DNA from: an uncultured Lachnospiraceae bacterium
GTDB lineage: Bacteria; Bacillota; Clostridia; Lachnospirales; Lachnospiraceae
Length of the DNA stretch: 64,000 bases
Assembly: GCA_951802115.1 (NCBI GenBank)
Contig: CATOPL010000014.1
Location: 25,871 to 89,870, forward strand
Reading direction: 5' to 3'
The position numbers and the translations under genes were made by a program. Under the pieces are notes generated by a model. That model had not been told where the DNA came from. It was given only the letters and a program-made list of their open reading frames with translations, and ran no database searches. Below, piece by piece: positions 1-9,226 of the stretch. Every line of letters begins with the position of its first letter. Positions within the stretch are counted from its first letter, which is position 1.

Positions 1-18
1 CTTTCTCACCTTCTGCAA
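1..18 (-). CDS. 5' end of an unidentified gene leaving the window
   Basis: Only about six codons are inside the window. A strong ribosome site (complement of positions 21-34, AGGAGGAGAAG) precedes a TTG at 18; a GTG at 9 is the alternative start. A promoter lies just upstream at 82-110, so this looks like the first gene of the next transcription unit. Too little protein is visible to name it. Confidence 0.3.
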
Positions 19-81
19 CTCTTCTCCTCCTAATCGTATTTTTCTGTTTCATATTTGTCAAACCCTCTGCGCCGCGATCAA

Positions 82-110
82 ATTATACAAAAAGAAAGCT
101 TAAACTGCAA
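82..110 (-). promoter_or_regulatory. Sigma-A promoter for the gene leaving the window at position 1
   Basis: On the minus strand TTGCAG (105-110), a 17-nt spacer and TATAAT (82-87). The -35 box falls in the loop of the eno terminator, so the end of one transcript and the start of the next are interleaved. Confidence 0.5.
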
Positions 111-122
111 GCTTTCTTTCAA
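88..122 (-). terminator. Rho-independent terminator after eno
   Basis: Perfect 11-bp inverted repeat (91-101 with 109-119) followed on the minus strand by a run of T. It lies about 20 nt past the eno stop codon. Confidence 0.8.
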
Positions 123-139
123 AAACTGTCTTATATATT

Positions 140-1444
140 TTATTCCCGTTCAAACGGATTCCGATACGCCGCCAGCCCCTGAAGCTCCTCCTCGATTCTC
201 AGAAGCTGGTTATACTTTTCTGTTCTCTCAGACCGGCAGGGCGCACCTGTTTTGATCTGTCCCGCTCCACAGGCCACTGCGATATCTGCAATCATATCTT
301 CACAGGTTTCGCCGCTTCTGTGTGAAATAATTGTCCGGTAACCGGCTTTATGCGCCATATGAATCGCATCAAACGCCTCCGTCAGCGTACCAATCTGATT
401 TACCTTGATCAAAATGGCATTTGCCGCTTCCAGTTTAATTCCGCAGGAAAGCCTTCTTGTGTTCGTCACAAAGAGATCATCCCCTACCAGCTGGACTTTT
501 CCTCCAAGCTGTCTGGTCATCTGCTGCCAGCCTTCCCAGTCATCCTCTGCCAGTCCGTCCTCTATGGAGGACAACGGATACATGGAAATCAGCTCTTCAT
601 AATAATCAATCAGCTCCTCTGAGGTCCTGCTGACTTTGTGTCCGTTCATATGTGCCTCTCCCGGGAAATCATAACGTCCTGTTTTCTCATTATAAAGTTC
701 ACTTGCCGCTGCATCCATGGCAAAAACAAAATCACGGCCCGGTTCATAGCCGGCTTCCTCCACCGCTTCTTTCAAGTAGAGAAATACTTCCTTGGCGTCA
801 CGAATATCCGGAGCAAATCCTCCTTCATCTCCGACCGCAGTCGTCAGTCCTTCTTTAGCGAGCAAAAGTTTCAGCTTGTGATAAACCTCCACGCCCATAC
901 GCAGGCCTTCCCGAAAGCTTCCGGCGCCTACCGGCATGATCATAAATTCCTGAAAGTCAAGTGAATTTTTTGAATGTCTTCCTCCGTTTAAAATATTCAT
1001 CATCGGAACCGGCATGGTATCCGTCCTTATGCCGCCCAGATATTGGTATACCGAAATTCCAAGAGCCCTCGCACAGGCTTTGGCCACGGCAAGCGATACG
1101 GCAAGAATCGCATTGGCACCCAGATTGGATTTATTCTCGGTGCCGTCTGCATCAATCAGCAGGTGATCAATATATCCCTGATTCAGTGCATTTTCTCCCA
1201 GCAGAACATTGGCAATCTTTGTATTCACATTTGCAACTGCTTTTTCCACTCCAAGTCCCAGATACCGTTCCTGCCCGTCTCTTAATTCTACCGCTTCAAA
1301 GCGACCTGTAGATGCTCCTGAAGGAGCAGAAGCCCGGGCCTGATAGATTCCGTCAAGAAGCACCTCTGCTTCCACGGTAGGATTTCCTCTCGAATCCAGA
1401 ATTTCCCTGGCTGAAATGTAGGTAATTGGCAGATATTGATTCAT
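140..1444 (-). CDS. eno: Enolase (phosphopyruvate hydratase)
   Basis: Converts 2-phosphoglycerate to phosphoenolpyruvate in glycolysis; a cytoplasmic Mg-dependent enzyme. The 434-residue product is full length. It has the N-terminal [15 protein letters not shown] motif, GASTG loop, GDEGGFAPD, the metal-binding DDLFVTN segment and the [11 protein letters not shown] region near the active-site lysine. A start at 1462 is possible in frame but would lie within the ribosome site; GAGGAGG nine bases before ATG 1444 decides the start. It is the last gene of the gap-pgk-tpiA-gpmI cluster. Its ribosome site is part of a long hairpin (1447-1525), which may modulate its translation. Confidence 0.97.
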   Translation of the reverse strand: MNQYLPITYISAREILDSRGNPTVEAEVLLDGIYQARASAPSGASTGRFEAVELRDGQERYLGLGVEKAVANVNTKIANVLLGENALNQGYIDHLLIDADGTENKSNLGANAILAVSLAVAKACARALGISVYQYLGGIRTDTMPVPMMNILNGGRHSKNSLDFQEFMIMPVGAGSFREGLRMGVEVYHKLKLLLAKEGLTTAVGDEGGFAPDIRDAKEVFLYLKEAVEEAGYEPGRDFVFAMDAAASELYNEKTGRYDFPGEAHMNGHKVSRTSEELIDYYEELISMYPLSSIEDGLAEDDWEGWQQMTRQLGGKVQLVGDDLFVTNTRRLSCGIKLEAANAILIKVNQIGTLTEAFDAIHMAHKAGYRTIISHRSGETCEDMIADIAVACGAGQIKTGAPCRSERTEKYNQLLRIEEELQGLAAYRNPFERE

Positions 1445-1446
1445 AT

Positions 1447-1525
1447 AAAAGAACCTCCTCACACTTTTGGACTGACATCCTCACATTTGGATGTGTTTTC
1501 CTGGTTAGTATGAGCAGGTTCTTTT
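1447..1525 (-). promoter_or_regulatory. Long hairpin sequestering the eno ribosome-binding site
   Basis: AAAAGAACCTCCTCA at 1447-1461 is complementary to 1511-1525 at 14 of 15 positions. In the minus-strand transcript the first arm follows the stop codon of the preceding gene directly, and the second arm is the GAGGAGG ribosome site of eno. A smaller hairpin (1475-1480 with 1489-1494) sits in the loop. It could act as a translational attenuator, an RNA-processing site or a weak terminator (four T after the stem). Confidence 0.55.
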
Positions 1526-1529
1526 CTTC

Positions 1530-2885
1530 TTATTCAGAAGCCAGATTCTCTAATTTGGCATACCCTTCCTTGCCATCCTGATCGATGCAGCGTACCTGAA
1601 CCCATCCATCAGAAGAAGCTTCTCCTATAACTTCCAGCTTATCTCCGGCTTTCACAGAAACAACAACCTCGCATTCTGTATTCGGTTCACTGCGGACCCT
1701 CATAGAACTTGGTTTCACTCTCATGATAACAGGCTCCGACTCCACTTCCTCCGGCTCCTCCTCGGGTGCTTCTTCCGGTTCCTCTACCGGTTCCTCTTCA
1801 GGCGCCTCTACCGGTTCCTCTTCGCCAAACGTACTGCCGTCTTCTCCGCCCTTCACAATCAGTTTATCTTCATTGTCTTCGACATCCTGTTCCGTCTGCA
1901 CCGGCTCTTCAGCCTCATCCTCTTTGTCGCCCAGAAGACGGAATGCGGCAAATCCAATAACTGTCACAATAATCACAGCGAGTATAATGCCAAGAATCAG
2001 CATGCGTTTTCCATCTTCTTCTACATCCCAGTCGTAATGGTCATCATCTTCATCGTCGTCATCTTCATCGTCGTCATACTCGTCATCGTCGTCTTCATCA
2101 TCGTCATACTCATCATCCTCGTCATAATTGTCTTCTTCCTCTTCCGGTTCTTCTTCCATGACAGGGACGACCTTTTTCTTTGGCTTCTCCGGCGCAGGTT
2201 CCAACTCCGGTTCAGCCACAAAATATTCAAAATTTTCCGATTTTTTTTCTCCTGTCTCCAGAGACACACCCGCAGCTTTCGCTGCTTCTGTAAACAGAGA
2301 TTCCGTCCACTGGCCGGAACCTGCATCGGCAATCTGTTCACATGCACATAAAAGCACCATTTTCCAGCTTTCAAGATACATGCTCTCGTTCTCCGGACGG
2401 TCTTTTGCCAGGGTCGGAAGCATTTTTTTCAGCTTTTCAAGCTCCGTCTGAATCTTCTCTTCCGTCAGCCCGTAAACCGCAGATATTCCTGCTGCTGTAA
2501 AATCATCTTTGCAGGACATTACCAGCATAATCCTGTGCAGCAACGGAAAAGCCGCCAGCATCTCCGCCATCGTATTCTCAACATCCTTTTTTGCTTCTGT
2601 ATTTTTTTCCTGCTTGCCAAGAAGACGATGATAATGTTTTCTCAGCTTCTGATAAAATCTATGCAGAAACCAGCGTCTGATATCCACGGCATCGTCTGCC
2701 TCATCCAGCGCCCCAAATAAATCTTTATAAAAATCCTGGATAAACTCCAGTGTCTGATCTTCCTTCTGAATGATCATAAGACCTCTGCAGTATACCTCTT
2801 CATAGGTTGCATCATACAACCTTTTATATCCCTGGCTGCTTCCGCTCTTTATTTCCTCCAGGGAACGTTTCATCTCAAGTACCAT
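1530..2885 (-). CDS. Membrane protein with sigma-like N-terminus, acidic linkers and C-terminal SH3b domain
   Basis: Not a named family. Residues 1-160 resemble a degenerate ECF-sigma/response module: helical, with AGISAVYGLTEEKIQ looking like a region-4 helix-turn-helix. Residues 243-291 are an extremely acidic Asp/Glu/Tyr tract. A single membrane segment spans about 295-317. A second acidic Pro/Glu linker (321-386) leads to a bacterial SH3 domain (387-451, with MRVRSEPN and DGWVQV). This predicts a cytoplasmic sigma-like part and an extracellular wall-binding part. Start ATG 2885 has GAGGAG five bases upstream. It sits between gpmI and eno, 23 nt after gpmI. Function unknown. Confidence 0.7.
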   Translation of the reverse strand: MVLEMKRSLEEIKSGSSQGYKRLYDATYEEVYCRGLMIIQKEDQTLEFIQDFYKDLFGALDEADDAVDIRRWFLHRFYQKLRKHYHRLLGKQEKNTEAKKDVENTMAEMLAAFPLLHRIMLVMSCKDDFTAAGISAVYGLTEEKIQTELEKLKKMLPTLAKDRPENESMYLESWKMVLLCACEQIADAGSGQWTESLFTEAAKAAGVSLETGEKKSENFEYFVAEPELEPAPEKPKKKVVPVMEEEPEEEEDNYDEDDEYDDDEDDDDEYDDDEDDDDEDDDHYDWDVEEDGKRMLILGIILAVIIVTVIGFAAFRLLGDKEDEAEEPVQTEQDVEDNEDKLIVKGGEDGSTFGEEEPVEAPEEEPVEEPEEAPEEEPEEVESEPVIMRVKPSSMRVRSEPNTECEVVVSVKAGDKLEVIGEASSDGWVQVRCIDQDGKEGYAKLENLASE

Positions 2886-2908
2886 ATGAACTCCTCACCT
2901 TATGCGCC

Positions 2909-4447
2909 TTATCTTGTCAGCAAAGACTTTCCTGTCATCTCTGCAGGCTGCTCCATTTCCATCAGTTCCAGAAGTGTCGGTATTATATCTGCCAGACATC
3001 CGCCTTCCCGAAGCCTGTACGCCGGATCTGCGTTAACCAGAATAAATGGCACCGGATTCGTCGTATGTGCGGTAAACGGCGCCCCGGACTCATAGTCTTT
3101 TAACTGCTCTGCATTTCCGTGATCCGCACAAATGAACATCTGTCCGTTTACAGATTTAAGAGCCTCTACTGCTTTTCCAACGCATTCATCGACAGCTTCC
3201 ACCGCCTTGATTGCCGCTTCTTCCACCCCGGTATGACCTACCATATCCGGATTGGCAAAATTAATAATGATCACATCATATTTATCAGATTTGATCGCCT
3301 CACAGAGCTTATCGCATACGCCGTATGCACTCATCTCCGGCTGCAGGTCATACGTCGCAACTTTGGGAGACTTGACCAGAATCCGATCCTCTCCCGGATT
3401 CGGCTCTTCTACACCGCCGTTAAAGAAAAACGTTACATGTGCGTATTTTTCGGTCTCAGCAATACGCGCCTGAGTTTTTCCGTTGGCCGCCAGATACTCC
3501 CCGAATGTACGATTCAAAGTCACCTTATGAAACGCAACCGTTTTATTCGGAATCGTCACATCATACTCAGTAAAACATACATAGGTCAGATCCAGCTTCT
3601 TCTCTCTCTCAAATCCGGAAAACTCATCATCGCAGAACGCTCTTGTAATCTCTCTTGCACGGTCCGGACGGAAATTAAAGAAAATGACCGAATCTTTATC
3701 CTGTATTGTTGTGACAGGCTTTCCATCTTTCACAACAATGATCGGTTTTACAAATTCATCGAATACTTCTTCTTTGTAAGAACTCTCCACTCCGCATACC
3801 GGGCAAGGATACTCCGCTCCCTCTCCCTTTGTCAACGCCCTGTATGCTTTTTCCACACGCTCCCAACGGTTGTCACGGTCCATCGCATAATAACGTCCCA
3901 TGACGGTTGCCACCTCGCCTACGCCGATCTCTTTCATCTTGGCGGTCAGCTCTTCAATATAACCTTTTCCGGATGCAGGCGGCGTATCACGCCCATCCAG
4001 AAAACAGTGTACATACACTTTTTCAAGTCCATGACGCTTTGCCAGCTCCAGCAGGCCATACAAATGAGTATTGTGGCTGTGTACGCCACCATCAGACAAA
4101 AGGCCGTACATATGAAGAGAAGAATGATTGTTTTTCGCATTCTCCACAGCCGCCAGAAGAGCCTCATTTTTATAGAAATCTCCGTCTTCAATCTCTTTTG
4201 TGATTCTGGTCAGCTCCTGATAGACGATCCGTCCGGCTCCCATGTTCAGATGTCCCACTTCAGAATTTCCCATCTGTCCGTCAGGAAGCCCAACTGCCAG
4301 TCCGCTGGCATAACCTTTCACAAACGGGTACTCTGCCATCAGCTTGTCCATGACCGGAGTCTTCGCCTCCGCCACCGCATTTGCCTCTGTCTTGTCATTC
4401 AGTCCATATCCATCTAAAATCATTAACACAGTAGGTTTTTTGCTCAT
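2909..4447 (-). CDS. gpmI: 2,3-bisphosphoglycerate-independent phosphoglycerate mutase
   Basis: Interconverts 3- and 2-phosphoglycerate through a phosphoserine intermediate; a Mn-dependent cytoplasmic enzyme of the alkaline phosphatase superfamily. The 512 residues match the usual family length. Metal ligand Asp12 (MILDGYG), nucleophile Ser62 (QMGNSEVGHLNMGAGR) and the C-terminal ADHGNAE motif are present. Ribosome site AAAGGAGA precedes ATG 4447. It belongs to the glycolytic cluster, between the DUF3829-like lipoprotein and the sigma-like/SH3 protein. Confidence 0.97.
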   Translation of the reverse strand: MSKKPTVLMILDGYGLNDKTEANAVAEAKTPVMDKLMAEYPFVKGYASGLAVGLPDGQMGNSEVGHLNMGAGRIVYQELTRITKEIEDGDFYKNEALLAAVENAKNNHSSLHMYGLLSDGGVHSHNTHLYGLLELAKRHGLEKVYVHCFLDGRDTPPASGKGYIEELTAKMKEIGVGEVATVMGRYYAMDRDNRWERVEKAYRALTKGEGAEYPCPVCGVESSYKEEVFDEFVKPIIVVKDGKPVTTIQDKDSVIFFNFRPDRAREITRAFCDDEFSGFEREKKLDLTYVCFTEYDVTIPNKTVAFHKVTLNRTFGEYLAANGKTQARIAETEKYAHVTFFFNGGVEEPNPGEDRILVKSPKVATYDLQPEMSAYGVCDKLCEAIKSDKYDVIIINFANPDMVGHTGVEEAAIKAVEAVDECVGKAVEALKSVNGQMFICADHGNAEQLKDYESGAPFTAHTTNPVPFILVNADPAYRLREGGCLADIIPTLLELMEMEQPAEMTGKSLLTR

Positions 4448-4571
4448 ATCTTGTCTCCTTTATATGTGTTCTCATCCAGTCTTCTATTTTACATGAACTG
4501 AAAGAAACATGCAAGCATTCGAACACTTTTTTTGAATTTTCAGATTTTCATGCGAGCTCTGAATCATTGCA

Positions 4572-4600
4572 AAACGGACTGCCGCGGTATGCAGCAGCCC
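4572..4600 (-). terminator. Possible terminator after the lipoprotein gene
   Basis: A 7-bp GC-rich stem (4594-4600 with 4576-4582, one G-U pair) followed on the minus strand by GTTTTG. It is short and could be only a partial terminator before gpmI. Confidence 0.4.
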
Positions 4601-4616
4601 TGTCTTAAACGGTCTT

Positions 4617-5660
4617 TTAATAGCTGATCATCCTGTTGTACTCATCGATCATCGCTGACACTTTGTTGTTAAACCCTGCAATCGAGCCGTCCACCGTAAA
4701 CGGATTAACGATCCCATAACCGTTCGGAGCCTCCTGCTCTGCTACCTTCCGGAAGATTTCTTTTAATTCTTCTGCAGAATTCTGTACCGCATCCTCAAAA
4801 GTTACATAATACGCAGACTGCACAGGAAATCCCTCATTTGTCAGTGCCTCTTCGTTTTTCAGATATCCCAGCACGGTTTCTGTTTCTTCCATGTACTGAT
4901 CATACAACGACTGCAGTGCTTCCGTATCCAGCTCCAGCATCATAGAATCATCCTCTATTCCCTGTTCATAGATCGCCGTCTGGATTTCCTGCGCCGTACT
5001 GATCATACGGACAAGCGAATATGCAACTACATAGCCCTGTTCTTTCATCTCTTCCAGTTCCTGTTCCCGCTGTTCTGACGCAACATTTCCCAGCTTATCC
5101 ATAAAGTCCATGCCGACAGCTTCATACTCATTGCAGCTCTTCCAGACCGATGCATGCAGCTCCTTCCCTTTTGCATAATCGTCGTCCTGGAAAGAATCTT
5201 CGTCTGTATACTCATATACTTCATTTAAAACCGTTGCCAGTTCTCTGAGTACCGGACTGAGCGCCGCATAAGTCTCGTCCAGCTCTGATTTTTCCTGCTT
5301 TCTGCCTGACAGCTCGTCCGCCCTGTCCAGATCGTCAAACATACTTTCCGAAATAGAATAACAGAAATAGTCTTCATCCAGCAGTTCAAATTCCTCCTGA
5401 AACTCTACATATTCAAAGTACTTTGATAAAGAACTGCTCAGACGTCCAAGCATATAATTATTGATACTGATGTACAGATTATAAAGCTCCTGTTCCTCTT
5501 CTTCCGATAATTCCGCAGCTTCCTCTTCTTCCTCTATCTCCTGTTCCGCTGTCTCATTCCCGCTTTCGCTTTTTGGCGTCTCCGATGTTTTACCTGAACA
5601 TCCTGCCGCCAGAACAGAAAGACTCGCCACCATACAGACTACCACCCATTTTCTTTTCAT
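4617..5660 (-). CDS. DUF3829-like lipoprotein
   Basis: A 347-residue secreted lipoprotein. The signal peptide ends in lipobox LAAGC, with lipidated Cys21, followed by a Glu-rich low-complexity linker to about residue 55. The rest is helical; the YNLYISINNYMLGRLSSSL segment resembles the DUF3829 (YiiG-like) family, whose function is unknown. The assignment is from pattern recall and moderate. Ribosome site AAGGAAAAGG precedes ATG 5660. It lies inside the glycolytic cluster but is flanked by hairpins, so it may be transcribed separately or attenuated. Confidence 0.7.
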   Translation of the reverse strand: MKRKWVVVCMVASLSVLAAGCSGKTSETPKSESGNETAEQEIEEEEEAAELSEEEEQELYNLYISINNYMLGRLSSSLSKYFEYVEFQEEFELLDEDYFCYSISESMFDDLDRADELSGRKQEKSELDETYAALSPVLRELATVLNEVYEYTDEDSFQDDDYAKGKELHASVWKSCNEYEAVGMDFMDKLGNVASEQREQELEEMKEQGYVVAYSLVRMISTAQEIQTAIYEQGIEDDSMMLELDTEALQSLYDQYMEETETVLGYLKNEEALTNEGFPVQSAYYVTFEDAVQNSAEELKEIFRKVAEQEAPNGYGIVNPFTVDGSIAGFNNKVSAMIDEYNRMISY

Positions 5661-5712
5661 AGCCTTTTCCTTTGTCTTATATTGAATGCGAATTTTGACC
5701 TGTAACGGAATA

Positions 5713-5750
5713 ACCCGGACTATGCCCTAAACAGACAGCATAATCCGGGT
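5713..5750 (-). terminator. Strong GC-rich hairpin between tpiA and the lipoprotein gene
   Basis: ACCCGGACTATGC (5713-5725) pairs with GCATAATCCGGGT (5738-5750), 13 bp with one G-U. No long T run follows on either strand. Confidence 0.55.
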
Positions 5751-5760
5751 ATCTCATCTT

Positions 5761-5805
5761 AGAGCGTGTCCGAAGATTCAAACCCTTTATCTTCAGACAT
5801 GCTCT
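5761..5805 (-). terminator. 17-bp hairpin after tpiA
   Basis: Positions 5761-5777 pair with 5789-5805 over 17 bp with two G-U pairs. It begins about 20 nt past the tpiA stop and is followed by the hairpin at 5713-5750, forming a tandem pair. Confidence 0.55.
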
Positions 5806-5826
5806 TGAAAAACCGTCATATTTTTC

Positions 5827-6576
5827 TTATTTCCAGTTCACGATCTTTCCAAAATCAGGTTTCAGCGCTGCTCCGCCTACCAGCCCGCCGTCAATATCCG
5901 GCTGTGCGAACAGTTCCGGAGCTGTGGCTGCATTTACAGATCCGCCGTACTGGATACGAATTGCATCTGCAGTCGCCTGATCATAAATTTCAGCAATGCA
6001 CTCACGAATACCTTTGCAGACTTCCTGCGCCTGCTCTGTGGTAGCAGTCTTGCCGGTTCCAATCGCCCAGATCGGTTCATAAGCGATTACCGCTTTCGCC
6101 GCCTGCTCCGCTGTCACACCCAGAAATCCTACCTTCACCTGCTGACGGATAAAATCCATCGTCACTCCCTGCTCTCTCTGAGTCAGAGTCTCGCCGCAGC
6201 ACATGATCGGAGTGATTCCATGCTCAAATGCCTTCAGCATTTTTTTGTTGACAGTCTCACTTGTTTCTGCAAAATATTCTCTTCTCTCCGAATGTCCAAG
6301 CACGACATATTTTACTCCTGCATCTGTCAGCATGGCCGGGGAGATCTCTCCGGTGTATGCACCTTTTTCCTCAAAGTACATATTCTCGGCGCCGATCTCA
6401 ATATTGGAGCCTTTTGCCGCCTCCATAGCCGGAATAATATCGATCGCCGGTACACAAAATACAACGTCTGCATCTTCCGTAGCCACCAAAGGCTTCAGCG
6501 TATTAATCAGCTCCACTGCCTCCGTAGGAGTCATATTCATTTTCCAGTTACCTGCAATAATTTTTCTTCTTGCCAT
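5827..6576 (-). CDS. tpiA: Triosephosphate isomerase
   Basis: Interconverts dihydroxyacetone phosphate and glyceraldehyde 3-phosphate. The 249-residue product is full length and has all catalytic residues: Lys12 in AGNWKMN, His95 in VLGHSERR and Glu167 in [11 protein letters not shown], plus the C-terminal GGAALK phosphate loop. An in-frame upstream start at 6615 exists, but AAGGAGAT ten bases before ATG 6576 and the canonical N-terminus [12 protein letters not shown] fix the start. It follows pgk within the glycolytic cluster. Confidence 0.97.
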   Translation of the reverse strand: MARRKIIAGNWKMNMTPTEAVELINTLKPLVATEDADVVFCVPAIDIIPAMEAAKGSNIEIGAENMYFEEKGAYTGEISPAMLTDAGVKYVVLGHSERREYFAETSETVNKKMLKAFEHGITPIMCCGETLTQREQGVTMDFIRQQVKVGFLGVTAEQAAKAVIAYEPIWAIGTGKTATTEQAQEVCKGIRECIAEIYDQATADAIRIQYGGSVNAATAPELFAQPDIDGGLVGGAALKPDFGKIVNWK

Positions 6577-6640
6577 CTTCGTCCATCTCCTTATATTTTT
6601 TTGCAGCCTTCTCAACCCATTTCATAGATCGAGAAAGTTC

Positions 6641-6697
6641 GAATCATTGCGTCCGCTGCCGCCACAATGATTCTTATTTATCGTCCGCTGCCGCCAC
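6641..6697. repeat. 16-bp direct duplication and inverted repeat at the 3' end of pgk
   Basis: CGTCCGCTGCCGCCAC occurs at 6650-6665 and again at 6682-6697, a 32-bp period; the second copy encodes the last residues of pgk. A 9-bp inverted repeat, GAATCATTG (6641-6649) with 6665-6673, surrounds the extra copy and could form a hairpin between pgk and tpiA. Confidence 0.7.
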
Positions 6698-7897
6698 GCC
6701 CGGAAGTTCTTTTCCTTCCAGAAATTCCAGAGAAGCTCCGCCGCCTGTGGAAATATGGCTCATCTTGTCTGCAAAGCCAAGCTGATTCACTGCCGCTGCA
6801 GAATCGCCGCCGCCGATAATCGTGGTTGCATCTGTCTCTGCCAGAGACTTGGCCACTGCAATCGTTCCTTTTGCCAGAATCGGATTCTCAAATACGCCCA
6901 TAGGCCCGTTCCAGACAACGGTTTTGGCAGATTTTACAGCTTCTGCATACATCTCTGCCGTTCTGGTTCCTATATCCAGTCCCATCTTGTCGGCAGGAAT
7001 CGCATTGGAATCGACAACAGAAACTTCGATCTCAGCGTCAATCGGATTCGGGAACGCAGAAGCAATCGTGGTATCAACGGGAAGTAAGAGCTTCTTGCCC
7101 AGCTTCTCTGCCTTTTCCATCATCTCTTTACAGTAATCAAGCTTCTCCTCATCGACCAGAGAGGTTCCGATTTCATAGCCTTTTGCCTTTAAAAATGTGT
7201 ATGCCATACCTCCGCCGATGATCAGTGTATCACATTTCTCAAGAAGGTTTGCGATCACGTTGAGTTTATCTGCCACTTTGGCTCCGCCCAGAATCGCCAC
7301 AAAAGGTCTTACCGGATTCTCCACTGCATTTCCCAGGAAATCAATCTCCTTCTGCATCAGATAACCAACTGCGCATTCGCCGCCTTTTGCGCGAACAACA
7401 TCTGTTACCCCTGCAACGGATGCATGTGCTCTGTGTGAAGAACCAAACGCATCACATACATATACATCACAGAGATCTGCCAGCTCCTTGGAAAACTCCT
7501 CACCGTTTTTTGTCTCCTCTTTTCCACGGAAACGGGTATTCTGAAGAAGCACCACATCGCCTTCATTCATGGCTGCTACCGCTGCGGTCGCTGCTTCTCC
7601 TGTCACATTGTAATCGGATACAAAGTTTACCGGCTTGCCAAGTTTCTCAGACAGTCTTTTTGCAACAGGCGCCAGTGACTCACCCTCGTTCGGTCCGTTT
7701 TTTACTTTTCCCAGATGAGAGCAGAGAATCACTTTTCCGCCGTCCTCCATCAGTTTCTGAATTGTAGGAAGAGCAGCTTTAATCCTTGTTTCATCTGTGA
7801 TTTCTCCGTTTTTTAACGGTACGTTAAAATCACATCTTACCAGAACGCGTCTGCCTTTTACATTGATATCATTTACCGATTTTTTATTTAATCCCAT
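6674..7897 (-). CDS. pgk: Phosphoglycerate kinase
   Basis: Transfers phosphate from 1,3-bisphosphoglycerate to ADP. The 407-residue monomeric enzyme has the N-terminal substrate motif [11 protein letters not shown], the [11 protein letters not shown] segment, the nucleotide-binding GGAKVADK region and the C-terminal [11 protein letters not shown] hinge motif. CAGGAGG precedes ATG 7897. It lies downstream of gap and upstream of tpiA, the usual order in Firmicutes. Its last codons lie in a small duplication. Confidence 0.97.
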   Translation of the reverse strand: MGLNKKSVNDINVKGRRVLVRCDFNVPLKNGEITDETRIKAALPTIQKLMEDGGKVILCSHLGKVKNGPNEGESLAPVAKRLSEKLGKPVNFVSDYNVTGEAATAAVAAMNEGDVVLLQNTRFRGKEETKNGEEFSKELADLCDVYVCDAFGSSHRAHASVAGVTDVVRAKGGECAVGYLMQKEIDFLGNAVENPVRPFVAILGGAKVADKLNVIANLLEKCDTLIIGGGMAYTFLKAKGYEIGTSLVDEEKLDYCKEMMEKAEKLGKKLLLPVDTTIASAFPNPIDAEIEVSVVDSNAIPADKMGLDIGTRTAEMYAEAVKSAKTVVWNGPMGVFENPILAKGTIAVAKSLAETDATTIIGGGDSAAAVNQLGFADKMSHISTGGGASLEFLEGKELPGVAAADDK

Positions 7898-8004
7898 TTC
7901 TATCTGCCTCCTGTTTTATTCTGTAAAATACCGCTTTGCATAATTTTCACCGCGGACAAAACACACCGACAACAGCCGGCGTCTGCCTGTATGGCTTTAT
8001 AATC

Positions 8005-8038
8005 GAAAAAAGGTCCGGTCCTGAAGACCGGACCCTTT
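8005..8038 (-). terminator. Terminator between gap and pgk
   Basis: Perfect 9-bp stem GGTCCGGTC/GACCGGACC (8012-8020 with 8026-8034), then six T on the minus strand. Partial read-through would give the common pattern of high gap and lower pgk expression. Confidence 0.85.
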
Positions 8039-8048
8039 AAGGTCTTGA

Positions 8049-9062
8049 TTATGCAAGCTCTGCAAAATATTTAATGGTACGAACCATCTGAGATACATAA
8101 GAGTTCTCATTATCATACCAGGAAACAACCTCAACCTGAGTCTTTCCATCCGGAAGCGGGGAAACCATGGTCTGTGTTGCATCGAACAGAGAACCATATC
8201 TCATGCCAATGATGTCGCTGGATACGATCTCATCCTCAGTATAACCATAGGACTCGGTAGTAGCTGCCTTCATGGCTGCATTGATCTCTTCCTTCGTCAC
8301 TGCTTTGTTTACAACTGCAAACAGCAGAGTGGTAGAACCGGTCGGGGTCGGAACACGCTGTGCAGCGCCGATCAGTTTGCCATTCAGCTCCGGAATTACA
8401 AGGCCGATCGCTTTAGCAGCACCGGTGCTGTTCGGAACGATATTGATGGCAGCGGCACGGCTTCTTCTCAGATCACCTTTTCTCTGCGGTCCGTCAAGCG
8501 GCATCTGATCACCAGTGTAAGCGTGAATGGTACACATAATACCGGACTCGATCGGAGCAAGATCATTCAGAGCTTTTGCCATCGGAGCAAGGCAGTTGGT
8601 TGTGCAGGATGCTGCAGAAATTACTGTATCTTCTTTTTTCAGAGTTGTGTGGTTTACGTTGAAAACGATGGTCGGCAGATCATTACCAGCCGGTGCGGAA
8701 ATAACAACTTTCTTTGCACCTGCAGTAATATGAGCAGAAGCTTTATCCTTGGATGTGTAGAATCCGGTACACTCCAGAACTACGTCTACACCGATCTCTC
8801 CCCACGGAAGTTCTGCTGCGTTTGCTTTTGCATAAATTTTGATTTCTTTTCCATCGACAACGATAGAATCTTCTGTTGCGGACACAGAATCAGCCTTCTC
8901 ATACTTACCCTGAGAAGAGTCATACTTTAACAGATGCGCAAGCATCTTCGGAGAAGTTAAGTCGTTGATAGCAACTACTTCATAACCTTCTGCACCAAAC
9001 ATCTGTCTGAATGCAAGACGACCGATCCGTCCGAAACCATTGATTGCTACTTTTACTGCCAT
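8049..9062 (-). CDS. gap: Glyceraldehyde-3-phosphate dehydrogenase (type I)
   Basis: Oxidises glyceraldehyde 3-phosphate to 1,3-bisphosphoglycerate with NAD. The 337-residue enzyme has the Rossmann motif INGFGRIGR, catalytic Cys153 in [19 protein letters not shown] and the C-terminal SWYDNE motif. An in-frame extension to 9143 exists, but TAGGAGG before ATG 9062 and family alignment set the start. It is the first glycolytic gene, under a good promoter at 9149-9177 and followed by a strong terminator. Confidence 0.97.
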   Translation of the reverse strand: MAVKVAINGFGRIGRLAFRQMFGAEGYEVVAINDLTSPKMLAHLLKYDSSQGKYEKADSVSATEDSIVVDGKEIKIYAKANAAELPWGEIGVDVVLECTGFYTSKDKASAHITAGAKKVVISAPAGNDLPTIVFNVNHTTLKKEDTVISAASCTTNCLAPMAKALNDLAPIESGIMCTIHAYTGDQMPLDGPQRKGDLRRSRAAAINIVPNSTGAAKAIGLVIPELNGKLIGAAQRVPTPTGSTTLLFAVVNKAVTKEEINAAMKAATTESYGYTEDEIVSSDIIGMRYGSLFDATQTMVSPLPDGKTQVEVVSWYDNENSYVSQMVRTIKYFAELA

Positions 9063-9148
9063 TTTTCCATTCCTCCTACAAGTTGAATATAATATGTTTG
9101 TCCTGATAACTCTTGCAAAGATTGTTAAAAGAACATCAACCATTACAT

Positions 9149-9177
9149 ATTTTACCTAATTTGTCTCAAAATATCAA
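9149..9177 (-). promoter_or_regulatory. Promoter of the glycolytic cluster
   Basis: Minus strand TTGATA (9172-9177), 17-nt spacer, TAAAAT (9149-9154). It lies about 90 nt upstream of gap. Confidence 0.7.
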
Positions 9178-9226
9178 TACCCAATCAATTTTTCCTTACA
9201 AATTTGTAAAATCTCCCGAACATATT

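Noticed and set aside
2037..2351. Hydrophobic plus-strand frame resembling a membrane protein
   Set aside because: The hydrophobicity is the antisense reading of the Asp/Glu codons of the acidic tract at 1530-2885.
3119..4417. 432-residue plus-strand open frame opposite gpmI
   Set aside because: It is antisense to a clear full-length enzyme, with no ribosome site or recognisable domain.
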